Notes: generated from the letters alone by a model not told the origin. Counted from the first letter of the stretch, positions 17,905 to 28,032 are shown. The stretch is 40,153 nucleotides of DNA from Chlorobiaceae bacterium (GCA_013334565.1 JAAXXI010000015.1:1-40153), one strand, 5' to 3'. Made by a program: numbers and translations.

Positions 17905-18290
17905 TTGCAGCCTGAGTCATTTTTTTCCGTCATCATCCGGTATTTTCTGCAGCCGCATTGCCATCCGTTGTCACAGGCTTTCCTGTACCAGTCCAGCGCT
18001 TCGGCAAGGTCCAGCTTCACGCCTCTCCCTTCTTCGTACATTTCCCCGAGGTTGAACTGCGCTTCGGCATAGCCCTGCTCTGCAGCTGCCCGGTACCACC
18101 TGGCCGCTTCTCTGTCGTTCTGTTCCGTTCCGATACCGATTTTACTGTAGGTCCCGACCTTGTTCTGTGCTGCGGGATCGCCTTTTTCGGCTTCGATCAT
18201 GGCAGCCTGGTACCTGCTGAGGATTTCGCCGTTGACGGTGCCTGAAAGCAGCATGACCAGTGCCATGCAAAAGAACATTTTCCTTTTCAT
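17901..18290 (-). CDS. Secreted Sel1-repeat (TPR-like) protein
   Basis: 129 aa. A signal peptide (about residues 1-21) is followed by two Sel1-like repeats: one around ARWYRAAAEQGYAEAQFNLGEMYEEGRGV, the next begun by LAEALDWYRKACDNG, plus a degenerate unit before them (AEKGDPAAQNKVG). The C-terminus has three Cys residues. Such short periplasmic Sel1 proteins are protein-protein adaptors; no partner is indicated here. It lies 25 bp upstream of nothing else on its strand and downstream of hisF, with which it may share a transcript. Confidence 0.8.
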   Translation of the reverse strand: MKRKMFFCMALVMLLSGTVNGEILSRYQAAMIEAEKGDPAAQNKVGTYSKIGIGTEQNDREAARWYRAAAEQGYAEAQFNLGEMYEEGRGVKLDLAEALDWYRKACDNGWQCGCRKYRMMTEKNDSGCN

Positions 18291-18315
18291 CGCATCCGTT
18301 AACGGTTTGTCGGGT

Positions 18316-19071
18316 TCAGAGCCTTACCGGGATTCCCCGGTCATGAAGGTACTCCTTGGCTTCGTGGATCGAGTACTGGCGGAAATGGAAAATCGATGCG
18401 GCAAGCGCAGCATCGGCATGGCCTCTGGTGAACCCTTCGTAGAGGTGTTCGAGATTGCCCGCTCCGCCGGAAGCGATGACGGGAATATGGACCGAAGTCG
18501 AAACCTTCGCGAGGATATCGTTGTCGTAACCCTCTTTCGTTCCGTCCCTGTCCATGCTGGTCAGCAGGATCTCTCCCGCTCCGAGCTCCTGGACTTTATG
18601 CGACCATTCGAGCGCTTCGAAATCTGTCGGTCTTTTGCCGGAATGGGTGTGGACGATGTAGTCGTCGCCGATTTTCTTGACATCGATGGCGACAACGACA
18701 GCCTGTGAACCGTATTTTTCCGCGATGCGGCTTATGAGCGGGGGGTCGTTCACCGCGGCGGTGTTGACCGAAACCTTGTCGGCCCCGTGCAGGAAAACTT
18801 CCCTGGCGCGTTCGACCGAACTGATGCCGCCGCCTACCGTCAGGGGAATGAAAATTTCGCCTGAAACTTTCAGCACCTCTTCGAGAGTTGTTCTCCGGGA
18901 TTCAAGTGAAGCTGAAATGTCGAGGAAGACCAGTTCGTCGGCGAACTCGCTGTTATAGAACCTTGCCTGTTCAAGAATGGAGCCCGCATCTCTGAGGCCC
19001 TCGAAGTTTATTCCCTTTACAACCCGTCCGTCGCGGACATCGAGGCAGGGGATGATCCGTTTGGCTAACAT
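18316..19071 (-). CDS. hisF: Imidazole glycerol phosphate synthase cyclase subunit HisF
   Basis: 251 aa, full length TIM barrel. The N-terminus (MLAKRIIPCLDVRDGRVVKG) carries catalytic Asp11, and the second catalytic Asp is in VVAIDVKK (about 130). Phosphate-binding half-barrel repeats appear as VGGGISS and ASGGAGN. With HisH it converts PRFAR and ammonia into imidazole glycerol phosphate and AICAR, linking histidine and purine synthesis. No other his gene is in the window, so histidine genes are scattered here. Confidence 0.97.
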   Translation of the reverse strand: MLAKRIIPCLDVRDGRVVKGINFEGLRDAGSILEQARFYNSEFADELVFLDISASLESRRTTLEEVLKVSGEIFIPLTVGGGISSVERAREVFLHGADKVSVNTAAVNDPPLISRIAEKYGSQAVVVAIDVKKIGDDYIVHTHSGKRPTDFEALEWSHKVQELGAGEILLTSMDRDGTKEGYDNDILAKVSTSVHIPVIASGGAGNLEHLYEGFTRGHADAALAASIFHFRQYSIHEAKEYLHDRGIPVRL

Positions 19072-19144
19072 CGCTTGTCGCTGTATTGCTGAAATCCTGT
19101 GGTTAAACCGTGCCTTAAGAAATCAATAAAGATTGAACTCTACA

Positions 19145-19162
19145 ACATTATTTTATTAATGT
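19145..19162. promoter_or_regulatory. AT-rich inverted repeat upstream of the FNR operon
   Basis: ACATTA and TAATGT flank TTTTAT in the 140-bp region between hisF and the divergent Cys-rich protein gene. It overlaps AT-rich promoter-like sequence (TATTATATTTT follows) and could be an operator or simply part of the promoter. Confidence 0.3.
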
Positions 19163-19211
19163 ATTATATTTTCTGGCCTCAATGTCTGGTTAAAATCAAA
19201 AGAACGATACC

Positions 19212-19550
19212 ATGAAGTTTCCTGTTTGTGAATTTGCCGATTCAGAGGACGGGTTCTATTCCCAGTGCGCTTCCTGCCCGATCGATTCGTCGAACCCCGG
19301 CTGCGCCCTCACCGAGCTCGAGGACGGTAATTACGGGTTCGAGGGGACGACACCGCACGGAGGGGTGAAGGCGGTCTTCTATTTCAGGGATAACGAAGGC
19401 AGCCAGGTCCCCAAGCGTGATGCGATCCACGTTGAAATCCACGAACTTGACGAACTGGGCCATCTCATCACCATTCTTTACGGCATGGTCGATCCCGAGG
19501 GTATCATCTATCTGAAGAGGTCGGCTTCCGATGAAGCCGGGAACCAGTAA
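19212..19550 (+). CDS. Conserved-looking Cys-containing 112-aa protein, unknown
   Basis: 112 aa, soluble, acidic. Four Cys occur in the first 31 residues (C6, C18, C21 and C30 by my count, with CASCP as a CxxC), which could bind a metal or an Fe-S cluster. The rest is a small predicted beta-rich fold (GFEGTTPHGGVKAVFYF, then VEIHELDELG). I do not recognise it. It lies 24 bp before the ferredoxin-NADP reductase gene and is almost certainly co-transcribed, so a role in redox or as a partner of that enzyme is possible (inference). Confidence 0.7.
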   Translation: MKFPVCEFADSEDGFYSQCASCPIDSSNPGCALTELEDGNYGFEGTTPHGGVKAVFYFRDNEGSQVPKRDAIHVEIHELDELGHLITILYGMVDPEGIIYLKRSASDEAGNQ

Positions 19551-19562
19551 TATTTCCAGTAA

Positions 19563-21528
<1,966 letters not shown>

Positions 21529-21540
21529 CTGCGATTGTTT

Positions 21541-22419
21541 ATGCATTCCGATAATGTTACCATAGCCCTTGTCCAGAGCAGGTCCAGAAGCACTCCGGCT
21601 GAGAACATGGCCGAGGCCTGCATGAAAATACGCGAAGCTGCATCGTCCGGAGCCCGGATCATCTGTCTGCAGGAGCTGTTCACCACGGATTATTTCTGCC
21701 AGACCGAGGATTACGGTCCTTTCGATTACGCCGAAACGGTGCCCGGCCCCTCGACCGAATCGCTTCAGGTTCTTGCCAGGGAACTCGAGGTGGTGATCGT
21801 GGCATCGCTCTTTGAACGGCGGGCGCCAGGGCTTCACCACAATACCGCGGCGGTCATCGATGCCGACGGCGGTTATCTCGGCAAGTACCGCAAGATGCAT
21901 ATCCCGGATGACCCGGGGTTTTATGAAAAATTTTACTTTACCCCCGGAGACCTCGGATACAAGGTTTTCAGGACCCGGTACGCCACGATCGGTGTCCTCA
22001 TCTGCTGGGACCAGTGGTATCCCGAGGCGGCAAGGCTGACAGCCCTCAAAGGCGCTGAAATCCTGTTCTATCCGACTGCGATAGGTTGGGCGGCAAGCGA
22101 ACATTCCGACGAAGTGCGGAACTCGCAGCGGGCTGCCTGGAAAACAATGCAGCTTTCTCATGCCATCGCCAACGGGGTATTCGTCGCGGCTGCGAACCGG
22201 GTCGGCACGGAAGGGGAGCTTGAATTCTGGGGCAACAGTTTCGTTTCCGACCCTTTCGGACAGGTTGTCGCCGAAGCCGCGCACCAGAACGAATCGGTTC
22301 TGCTTGCAACCTGCGACAGGAACCGTATCGGGTTCTACCGCTCACACTGGCCTTTTCTTCGCGACCGACGCATAGAGACATACGGGGAGTTGCAGCGACG
22401 GTTCCTCGACGAAATGTAA
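21541..22419 (+). CDS. aguB: N-carbamoylputrescine amidase AguB
   Basis: 292 aa nitrilase-superfamily protein with the catalytic triad Glu45 (LQELF), Lys118 (KYRKMHIPD) and Cys155 (ICWDQWYPE). It hydrolyses N-carbamoylputrescine to putrescine, CO2 and ammonia. The motifs around Lys and Cys and the segment EKFYFTPGD fit AguB specifically, and agmatine deiminase lies two genes downstream. ATG at 21541 is used; a TTG six bases earlier is also in frame. Part of the operon running from the FNR/menA genes. Confidence 0.92.
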   Translation: MHSDNVTIALVQSRSRSTPAENMAEACMKIREAASSGARIICLQELFTTDYFCQTEDYGPFDYAETVPGPSTESLQVLARELEVVIVASLFERRAPGLHHNTAAVIDADGGYLGKYRKMHIPDDPGFYEKFYFTPGDLGYKVFRTRYATIGVLICWDQWYPEAARLTALKGAEILFYPTAIGWAASEHSDEVRNSQRAAWKTMQLSHAIANGVFVAAANRVGTEGELEFWGNSFVSDPFGQVVAEAAHQNESVLLATCDRNRIGFYRSHWPFLRDRRIETYGELQRRFLDEM

Positions 22420-22466
22420 TCCGGCCCAGGACGTCACATGGTTATCATGGATCAATTATTTCTGAT

Positions 22467-23717
22467 ATGAACAGTTACGGCATCATCGTACTCCTCACCC
22501 TGCTCATTACCTTCTGCATCAAGCTCCTGTCGGAACTGCTCAATGTCAGGGCCGCGTCTGCAGGAGTTCCCGAAGAGTTCGCGGGGATTTACGATGAAGA
22601 TGCCTACCGGAAATCCCAGGAGTACCTTCGGGCCACCTCCCGTTTTTCGCTGGTCAGCGCCGGGTTCGACCTTGCCTTATTGCTGATTTTCTGGTTTTGC
22701 GGAGGCTTCAACGTCCTTGATCAGTTTTTCCGCAGCTTTGCTCACGGACCGATCATCACCGGGCTTCTCTATATCGGGTCGCTCATGCTTGTCCAGACGC
22801 TTGCAGAGCTGCCATTCAGCATTTACAGGACTTTTGTCATCGAAGAAAAGTTCGGGTTCAACAAGACGACCTTCGGGGTATTTGTCGCTGACCACCTCAA
22901 ATCGCTTTTCCTCGCGGTATTGCTCGGCACTCCGGTCATTGCCGGTGTGCTCTGGTTTTTCCAGACAGCCGGACCGGGTGCCTGGTTTTCCGCGTGGGCG
23001 GGGATAACTCTCTTCAGCCTTCTTCTGCAATATGTCGCTCCAAGCTGGATCATGCCCCTGTTCAACAAGTTCGTCCCGCTCGAGGATGGAGAGCTCAAGA
23101 GCAGCATCATGGACTATGCCGCCGAAGTGAAGTTTCCGCTTTCGGGCATTTACGTTATCGACGGTTCGAAGCGTTCTTCAAAGGCAAACGCCTTTTTCAC
23201 GGGCTTCGGGAAACGCAAGAGGATAGCGCTTTTCGATACCCTGATCAGCAATCACCCCGTCGAGGAGCTGGTCGCGGTTCTTGCCCACGAAATAGGTCAT
23301 TTCAGGAAAAAGCATATCGTCATCAATATGGTGCTGAGCCTGCTCAACCTGGGAGCGCTTTTTTTCCTCCTTTCGATTTTCATGAACAACCGGGGGCTTT
23401 TCGACGCCTTTCATATGAAAGACGTGTCCGTCTACGGAAGCCTGATCTTTTTCATGCTTCTCTATACCCCGGTGGAGTTTGTGCTTTCGCTGTTCCTGCA
23501 GGCCCTTTCGCGCAGGCATGAGTTTGAAGCCGATCTGTTCGCGGTTTCAACATACCGTTCCGGTGAAGTTCTTGCCGATGCCCTCAAAAAACTGTCGAGA
23601 AGCAATCTCACGAACCTGACGCCTCATCCCCTCTATGTGATCCTGAACTATTCCCATCCGCCCGTGATGCAGCGGATCGCACGCATCAGGCAGCATCTTC
23701 AGAAACCATCGAAGTGA
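22467..23717 (+). CDS. Ste24-type M48 metalloprotease (CAAX protease 1 family)
   Basis: 416 aa. About seven hydrophobic segments as in Ste24; zinc site HEIGH (274-278) and the third ligand Glu354 in FEADLFAV. In eukaryotes Ste24 trims prenylated proteins, but bacterial homologues act in membrane protein quality control; no prenyl substrate is expected here. It lies between aguB and aguA on the same strand, with a 47-bp gap after aguB and 11 bp before the aguA ATG, so it looks like part of the operon although the function is not linked to polyamines. Confidence 0.9.
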   Translation: MNSYGIIVLLTLLITFCIKLLSELLNVRAASAGVPEEFAGIYDEDAYRKSQEYLRATSRFSLVSAGFDLALLLIFWFCGGFNVLDQFFRSFAHGPIITGLLYIGSLMLVQTLAELPFSIYRTFVIEEKFGFNKTTFGVFVADHLKSLFLAVLLGTPVIAGVLWFFQTAGPGAWFSAWAGITLFSLLLQYVAPSWIMPLFNKFVPLEDGELKSSIMDYAAEVKFPLSGIYVIDGSKRSSKANAFFTGFGKRKRIALFDTLISNHPVEELVAVLAHEIGHFRKKHIVINMVLSLLNLGALFFLLSIFMNNRGLFDAFHMKDVSVYGSLIFFMLLYTPVEFVLSLFLQALSRRHEFEADLFAVSTYRSGEVLADALKKLSRSNLTNLTPHPLYVILNYSHPPVMQRIARIRQHLQKPSK

Positions 23718-23728
23718 TTCAACCGTTT

Positions 23729-24769
23729 ATGGACGTTTCCAGCTATATCATGCCCCCCGAGTGGGCTTTACACAAGGCAACCTGGCTGTCATGGCCTCAC
23801 AAGATCGCTTCATGGCCGGGCAAATTTGAACCGGTCCCTGCGGTATTTGCCGAAATTGCGTCCTGGTTGAGCTCATCGGAAGAGGTGCATATCAATGTGC
23901 TCGATGAAACGATGGAGAGCGAGGCCCGACAGCTGATATCATCCTTGCGGCACGAACAGCTCCGGATGGACCGAATCCGCTTTCACCGCATCCCTACCAA
24001 CGACGCATGGTGCAGGGACCACGGGCCGAATTATGTATTCCGGGAATGTGGCGGCAAGAGGGAAAAAGTTATCCTCGACTGGGAATACAACGCCTGGGGA
24101 GGCAAATATGAACCCTATGACGACGACAATGCTGTTCCGCAAAGGGTGGCTTCCATTCAGGGACTGCCGTTCATTTCCACCGGTATGGTGCTCGAGGGCG
24201 GGGCGATCGACGTCAACGGCAAAGGGCTCCTGCTGACTACCGAAGCATGCCTGCTCAACCCCAATCGCAATCCTTCGATGGACCGGGGCGATATCGAGCG
24301 TGAGCTCGGGCGTTATCTCGGTATCGAAAAAGTGCTCTGGCTCGGTGACGGCATCGCCGGTGACGATACCGACGGCCATGTTGACGATATGGCGCGTTTT
24401 GTCGATGAATCGACCGTGGTCATTACGGTCGAGGAGAATCCCGAAGATGAAAATTATGCACCCCTTCAGGCGAATTATGCCTTGCTGAAGTCCTTTGCCG
24501 ACCTGGAGGGCAACCCGATCAGGGTGAAGAAGCTCCCGATGCCGGACCCGGTATTTTTCGAAGGCGAGCGCTTGCCGGCGAGCTATGCGAACTTCTACAT
24601 TGCAAACTCCGTGGTCCTCGTCCCTGTCTACCGTTGTTCGCAGGACAGGGAAGCTGTCGCGGTCCTCGAGGAATGTTTTCCAGGGCGAAAGGTGGTCGGT
24701 ATCGATTGCACCGATCTTATCTGGGGGCTGGGGGCAATACACTGTATTACCCACGAAGAACCACTGTAA
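23729..24769 (+). CDS. aguA: Agmatine deiminase AguA
   Basis: 346 aa, the family's normal size, of the pentein (guanidine-modifying) fold. Key motifs: DAWCRDHGP near residue 90, EGGAIDVNG, DGHVDDMARF with catalytic His/Asp, and the nucleophilic Cys in WGLGAIHC close to the C-terminus. It converts agmatine to N-carbamoylputrescine and ammonia; AguB upstream completes the route to putrescine. A GTG at 23714 would add five residues and overlap the Ste24 gene; the ATG at 23729 fits family N-termini better. The Chlorobi-1-like RNA genes begin about 150 bp downstream. Confidence 0.93.
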   Translation: MDVSSYIMPPEWALHKATWLSWPHKIASWPGKFEPVPAVFAEIASWLSSSEEVHINVLDETMESEARQLISSLRHEQLRMDRIRFHRIPTNDAWCRDHGPNYVFRECGGKREKVILDWEYNAWGGKYEPYDDDNAVPQRVASIQGLPFISTGMVLEGGAIDVNGKGLLLTTEACLLNPNRNPSMDRGDIERELGRYLGIEKVLWLGDGIAGDDTDGHVDDMARFVDESTVVITVEENPEDENYAPLQANYALLKSFADLEGNPIRVKKLPMPDPVFFEGERLPASYANFYIANSVVLVPVYRCSQDREAVAVLEECFPGRKVVGIDCTDLIWGLGAIHCITHEEPL

Positions 24770-24896
24770 CCTGTGCGTTTTCCGTTTTTTCTCGCGGTCG
24801 CCCATGTTTTATTCTCTCGTGTATCTGCTTGAAATAAAGTGGCTTGCGCATCTTGTTAAGATGGTCTTGTCCTGTTTATTTAAAAAATGCCGTTTC

Positions 24897-24912
24897 TGGC
24901 ATGGGAATTGCG
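24897..24912 (+). promoter_or_regulatory. Sigma-54 (-24/-12) promoter of sRNA copy 1
   Basis: TGGCATGGGAATTGCG contains GG at 24898-24899 and GC at 24910-24911, separated by exactly 10 bases, against the RpoN consensus TGGCAC-N5-TTGC. The predicted start site is near 24923, a few bases before the first hairpin. The same element stands at the same place before copies 2 and 3. Confidence 0.7.
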
Positions 24913-24922
24913 ATTATAGTTT

Positions 24923-25003
24923 TACAATCCTCACGCCCGTGAGGATGAACAGGTGTTGGGGGACATCTGTTCACAAAAAGCGGCTGAAAAGCCGCTTTTT
25001 TTA
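24923..25003 (+). ncRNA. Chlorobi-1-type small RNA, copy 1
   Basis: Hairpin 1: CCTCAC-GCCC-GTGAGG (24929-24944), extended by two A-T pairs. Hairpin 2: GAACAGGTGT and ACATCTGTTC (24947-24956 and 24963-24972) around TGGGGG. Intrinsic terminator: AGCGGCT-GAAA-AGCCGCT (24979-24996), then T-rich sequence to 25003. Two stem-loops plus a terminator is the description I recall for the Chlorobi-1 RNA motif, predicted as an independent ncRNA in Chlorobi. About 80 nt. Function unknown. The most divergent of the three copies. Confidence 0.82.
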
Positions 25004-25052
25004 TTTGTAGTGTGTCATCTGTTCCATCAGCTGTGTCTTTTGTGTCATTCTG

Positions 25053-25070
25053 ATGAAGCAGTTGTTTCAT
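25053..25070. promoter_or_regulatory. Near-palindrome A, candidate activator (UAS) site
   Basis: ATGAAGCAGTTGTTTCAT lies between sRNA copies 1 and 2. A related 18-bp element follows with its centre exactly 40 bp away, about four helical turns. Both are 145-190 bp upstream of the copy 2 start, a usual distance for sigma-54 enhancer-binding proteins. Assignment is inference. Confidence 0.4.
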
Positions 25071-25092
25071 TTTCGACCATTTTTGGAGCGCG

Positions 25093-25110
25093 ATGAAACA
25101 ATTTGTTCAT
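25093..25110. promoter_or_regulatory. Near-palindrome B, candidate activator (UAS) site
   Basis: ATGAAACAATTTGTTCAT shares the ends ATGAA/TTCAT and the inner CA..TT with site A. A pair of helically phased dimeric sites is what a bacterial enhancer-binding protein would need. No clear third copy was found before sRNA copies 1 or 3. Confidence 0.4.
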
Positions 25111-25220
25111 CGGTTTTCGGGTGGTATCAGCAGACGAAATTGTGAAGAATTTTTATGAAAAACGGCAATTTATTTTTTGCAAAGGTTTTGAGCGGAGAGT
25201 TTCTTTAACGGCTTTTTTTC

Positions 25221-25236
25221 TGGTATGCTATTTGCA
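25221..25236 (+). promoter_or_regulatory. Sigma-54 (-24/-12) promoter of sRNA copy 2
   Basis: TGGTATGCTATTTGCA has GG at 25222-25223 and GC at 25234-25235 with 10 bases between. The distance from the GC to the first hairpin is 19 bases, the same as in copy 3 and one more than in copy 1. Confidence 0.72.
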
Positions 25237-25246
25237 ACTATTAGAG

Positions 25247-25333
25247 TGAAACTCCTCACGCCCGTGGGGAAGAACAGGTGTAATGGGGGACATCTGTTCA
25301 AGAAAAAAGCGGCTGCACGGCCGCGTTTTTTTT
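25247..25333 (+). ncRNA. Chlorobi-1-type small RNA, copy 2
   Basis: Hairpin 1: CCTCAC-GCCC-GTGGGG (25254-25269, one U-G pair). Hairpin 2: GAACAGGTGT and ACATCTGTTC (25272-25281, 25290-25299) around AATGGGGG. Terminator: GCGGCT-GCAC-GGCCGC (25309-25324) followed by eight T at 25326-25333. Hairpin 2 is identical in copies 2 and 3; compared with copy 1 it differs only in loop length. The terminator stem keeps pairing although its bases differ from the other copies, which supports a real RNA. Confidence 0.85.
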
Positions 25334-25493
25334 GCCCGATCCTTCCGTAATTCGCCGTTCTTTAAGGCTTCACCGATGTTCATCACGGAAAACAGCCGGG
25401 AAGTTCAGGTATAATGGAAGTTTTTAGCAGTTTTTCTTGGATCATCGCCATTTCATTGTTCCCACGGCTGATTTTTCTGCATCAAACAGGGAT

Positions 25494-25509
25494 TGGCATG
25501 CGATCTGCA
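25494..25509 (+). promoter_or_regulatory. Sigma-54 (-24/-12) promoter of sRNA copy 3
   Basis: TGGCATGCGATCTGCA has GG at 25495-25496 and GC at 25507-25508 with 10 bases between. The bases that follow (AATAATAGAGTGAAACTC) are nearly the same as in copy 2, so the promoter and RNA were duplicated together. Confidence 0.72.
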
Positions 25510-25519
25510 AATAATAGAG

Positions 25520-25607
25520 TGAAACTCTTCACGCCCGTGGGGAAGAACAGGTGTAATGGGGGACATCTGTTCAGCATAAAAAAAGCGGCTCGAAGGCCGC
25601 TTTTTTT
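25520..25607 (+). ncRNA. Chlorobi-1-type small RNA, copy 3
   Basis: Hairpin 1: CTTCAC-GCCC-GTGGGG (25527-25542, with U-G pairs). Hairpin 2: GAACAGGTGT and ACATCTGTTC (25545-25554, 25563-25572) around AATGGGGG. Terminator: AGCGGCT-CGAA-GGCCGCT (25584-25601), then T's to 25607. The C-to-T change in hairpin 1 keeps the pairing as G-U. Downstream lies mdh on the opposite strand. Confidence 0.85.
25577..25607. terminator. Bidirectional terminator shared by sRNA copy 3 and mdh
   Basis: The hairpin has an A-run on its left (25578-25584) and a T-run on its right (25601-25607), so it can end transcription from the plus-strand sRNA and, on the minus strand, from mdh, whose stop codon lies about 34 bp away. 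Confidence 0.75.
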
Positions 25608-25640
25608 ATGGTATCTGAAAAAACTCGTTTCCTGTTTATG

Positions 25641-26582
<942 letters not shown>

Positions 26583-26652
26583 CTATTTATTGGTGTAGAG
26601 AAAACATGGCAGACGGATTGCATCTGCCGCTGAAAAGTTCTTCGAGTAAAAT

Positions 26653-26684
26653 AAAAAAAGCCGCCTTAACAAAAAGGCGGCTTT
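26653..26684 (-). terminator. Intrinsic terminator of rplU-rpmA
   Basis: AAAGCCGCCTT (26657-26667) pairs with AAGGCGGCTTT (26674-26684) around AACAAA; read on the minus strand it is followed by seven T (26659-26653). It lies 32 bp beyond the rpmA stop. Confidence 0.88.
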
Positions 26685-26715
26685 AATCAATTTGATGTGA
26701 CAGATGGTCATCGTT

Positions 26716-26970
26716 TCAGCCAGGGAGAACGTCGACCATTTTCTTGTTGTTCCGTCCGTTGCGGAAGGTAACTACACCGTCGATCAGAGAAAAAATCGTG
26801 TGGTCACGGCCGATGCCTGCATTTTTGCCCGGTTTGATAACCGTGCCCCTCTGACGGACGATGATGGTGCCTGCAGCGATGTTCGAACCGCCTGCAGATT
26901 TCACGCCGAGGTATTTCGGATTGCTGTCGCGACCGTTTTTGGTCGATCCGCCGCCTTTTTTATGAGCCAT
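26716..26970 (-). CDS. rpmA: 50S ribosomal protein L27
   Basis: 84 aa, complete. The N-terminus [15 protein letters not shown] is the flexible tail that reaches the peptidyl-transferase centre, and the core [20 protein letters not shown] is typical. There is no Firmicutes-type cleaved N-terminal extension. It follows rplU with a 41-bp gap, the common rplU-rpmA order. Confidence 0.97.
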   Translation of the reverse strand: MAHKKGGGSTKNGRDSNPKYLGVKSAGGSNIAAGTIIVRQRGTVIKPGKNAGIGRDHTIFSLIDGVVTFRNGRNNKKMVDVLPG

Positions 26971-27011
26971 AACAGAAAAAAATTAACGTTTGAAATCTTT
27001 GAAACTGGTAT

Positions 27012-27305
27012 TTACAGCGAAACAACTTCGATCTGGGTCATCTGCTGGCGGTGTCCGTTCCTCGACTGGTAGCGTTTCCTGCGTTTTTTCTTGAAAACCA
27101 CGACCTTGTCGTCCTTGACATGATCGAGGACCTTTGCCTGGATGCTGCTTCCGGCAGGGGTGAGGACGGTGTTTTCGCCGTCGATTTTAGCGATGGAGTC
27201 GATTGCGACGGTTTCGCCAACTGCGGCTTTTTGCCTGGGGATGAAGAGCTTGTCCCCCTCTTTCACCAGATATTGTTTATCGGATATCTTGATCAGCGCC
27301 TGCAT
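27012..27305 (-). CDS. rplU: 50S ribosomal protein L21
   Basis: 97 aa. Starts MQALIKISDKQYLV and ends with the basic KKKRRKRYQSRNGHRQ segment that binds 23S rRNA. First gene of the rplU-rpmA operon; the promoter is probably in the 77 bp before it. Confidence 0.95.
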   Translation of the reverse strand: MQALIKISDKQYLVKEGDKLFIPRQKAAVGETVAIDSIAKIDGENTVLTPAGSSIQAKVLDHVKDDKVVVFKKKRRKRYQSRNGHRQQMTQIEVVSL

Positions 27306-27382
27306 TCTTCACGTATAGTTTAATGATAAAGGTCTCAAATATAGCATTTTTCTTTCAAGTTCAAAAGGTAAAGGTGTTCTTT

Positions 27383-27823
27383 TCACAGAAGAAAGAAGCT
27401 GCAGAGAAGCACCAGGGCGAACATGGTCAGCGAGATGCCGAAAAGGCGGTACCACCTGCCGAATTCGGCTTTCATGCACGGATATTTCAGTGGCTGGATT
27501 GCCCGGACGATATACCCGAGGGTCAGTGCGATCTGGAGGACGACAAGTGCGGATTTCACATAAACCCATAATGTCCATCCATGATAGAGCAGGGCAAGCA
27601 GGATTCCGGAGAGGATGACCCCGATAACGCCCGCATCGGCGACCTTTGTTTCGAGCTTGACATACTTCCTGAGCAGTGCCGAATACTCTTCCGCCGCTTT
27701 TTCATCGGCGCCGGTGAGTTTCGGTTCGAGCGTCTTCAGCAGGAAGAGCGAAGCAAGTACCGAACCAAACCATGCCGCAAAAGAGACAACGTGCAGAAAG
27801 CGCAGGACCGAGTGCAGTTCCAT
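27383..27823 (-). CDS. Four-helix membrane protein, CopD/DUF2269-like
   Basis: 146 aa with four hydrophobic segments (about 8-30, 62-82, 85-108 and 125-145). The first has LHVVSFAAWFG, the H-x7-W-x-G type of pattern seen in CopD, HemJ and DUF2269 proteins, where the His may bind haem or copper. I cannot choose among them. Start at 27823 gives the expected short N-terminus. It is divergent from mutS and upstream of rplU on the same strand but with its own gap of 77 bp. Confidence 0.65.
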   Translation of the reverse strand: MELHSVLRFLHVVSFAAWFGSVLASLFLLKTLEPKLTGADEKAAEEYSALLRKYVKLETKVADAGVIGVILSGILLALLYHGWTLWVYVKSALVVLQIALTLGYIVRAIQPLKYPCMKAEFGRWYRLFGISLTMFALVLLCSFFLL

Positions 27824-27883
27824 GGTGCCGGTGAACGATTGGTGAAAAGATTGAAGTGGACGCCGGCTGTAAGATAGGTTGTT

Positions 27884-27908
27884 GAAGAAAGCTTGTCAAG
27901 CCTTCTTT
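27884..27908. repeat. Imperfect inverted repeat in the mutS upstream region
   Basis: GAAGAA-A-GCTTG and CAAGC-C-TTCTTT form about ten pairs with one mismatch, followed by TTTT on the plus strand. It lies between the divergent starts of the membrane protein and mutS; no plus-strand gene upstream would need a terminator here. Confidence 0.35.
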
Positions 27909-28032
27909 TGCGATGGTTTACGGATGCTCATGGCTTGCTCTTCCAAGTTTGTTAAATTAGGTGCTCTGGAGTAGCTTCATCCATTCAGTCCGCTTGTTAT
28001 CCATTTCAACGCAATCATCGCCAACGTCAGGT

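Noticed and set aside
24926..25607. Possible CRISPR array
   Set aside because: Only three units about 270-325 bp apart, each with its own terminator and promoter; the repeated block is structured RNA, not a short direct repeat with uniform spacers.
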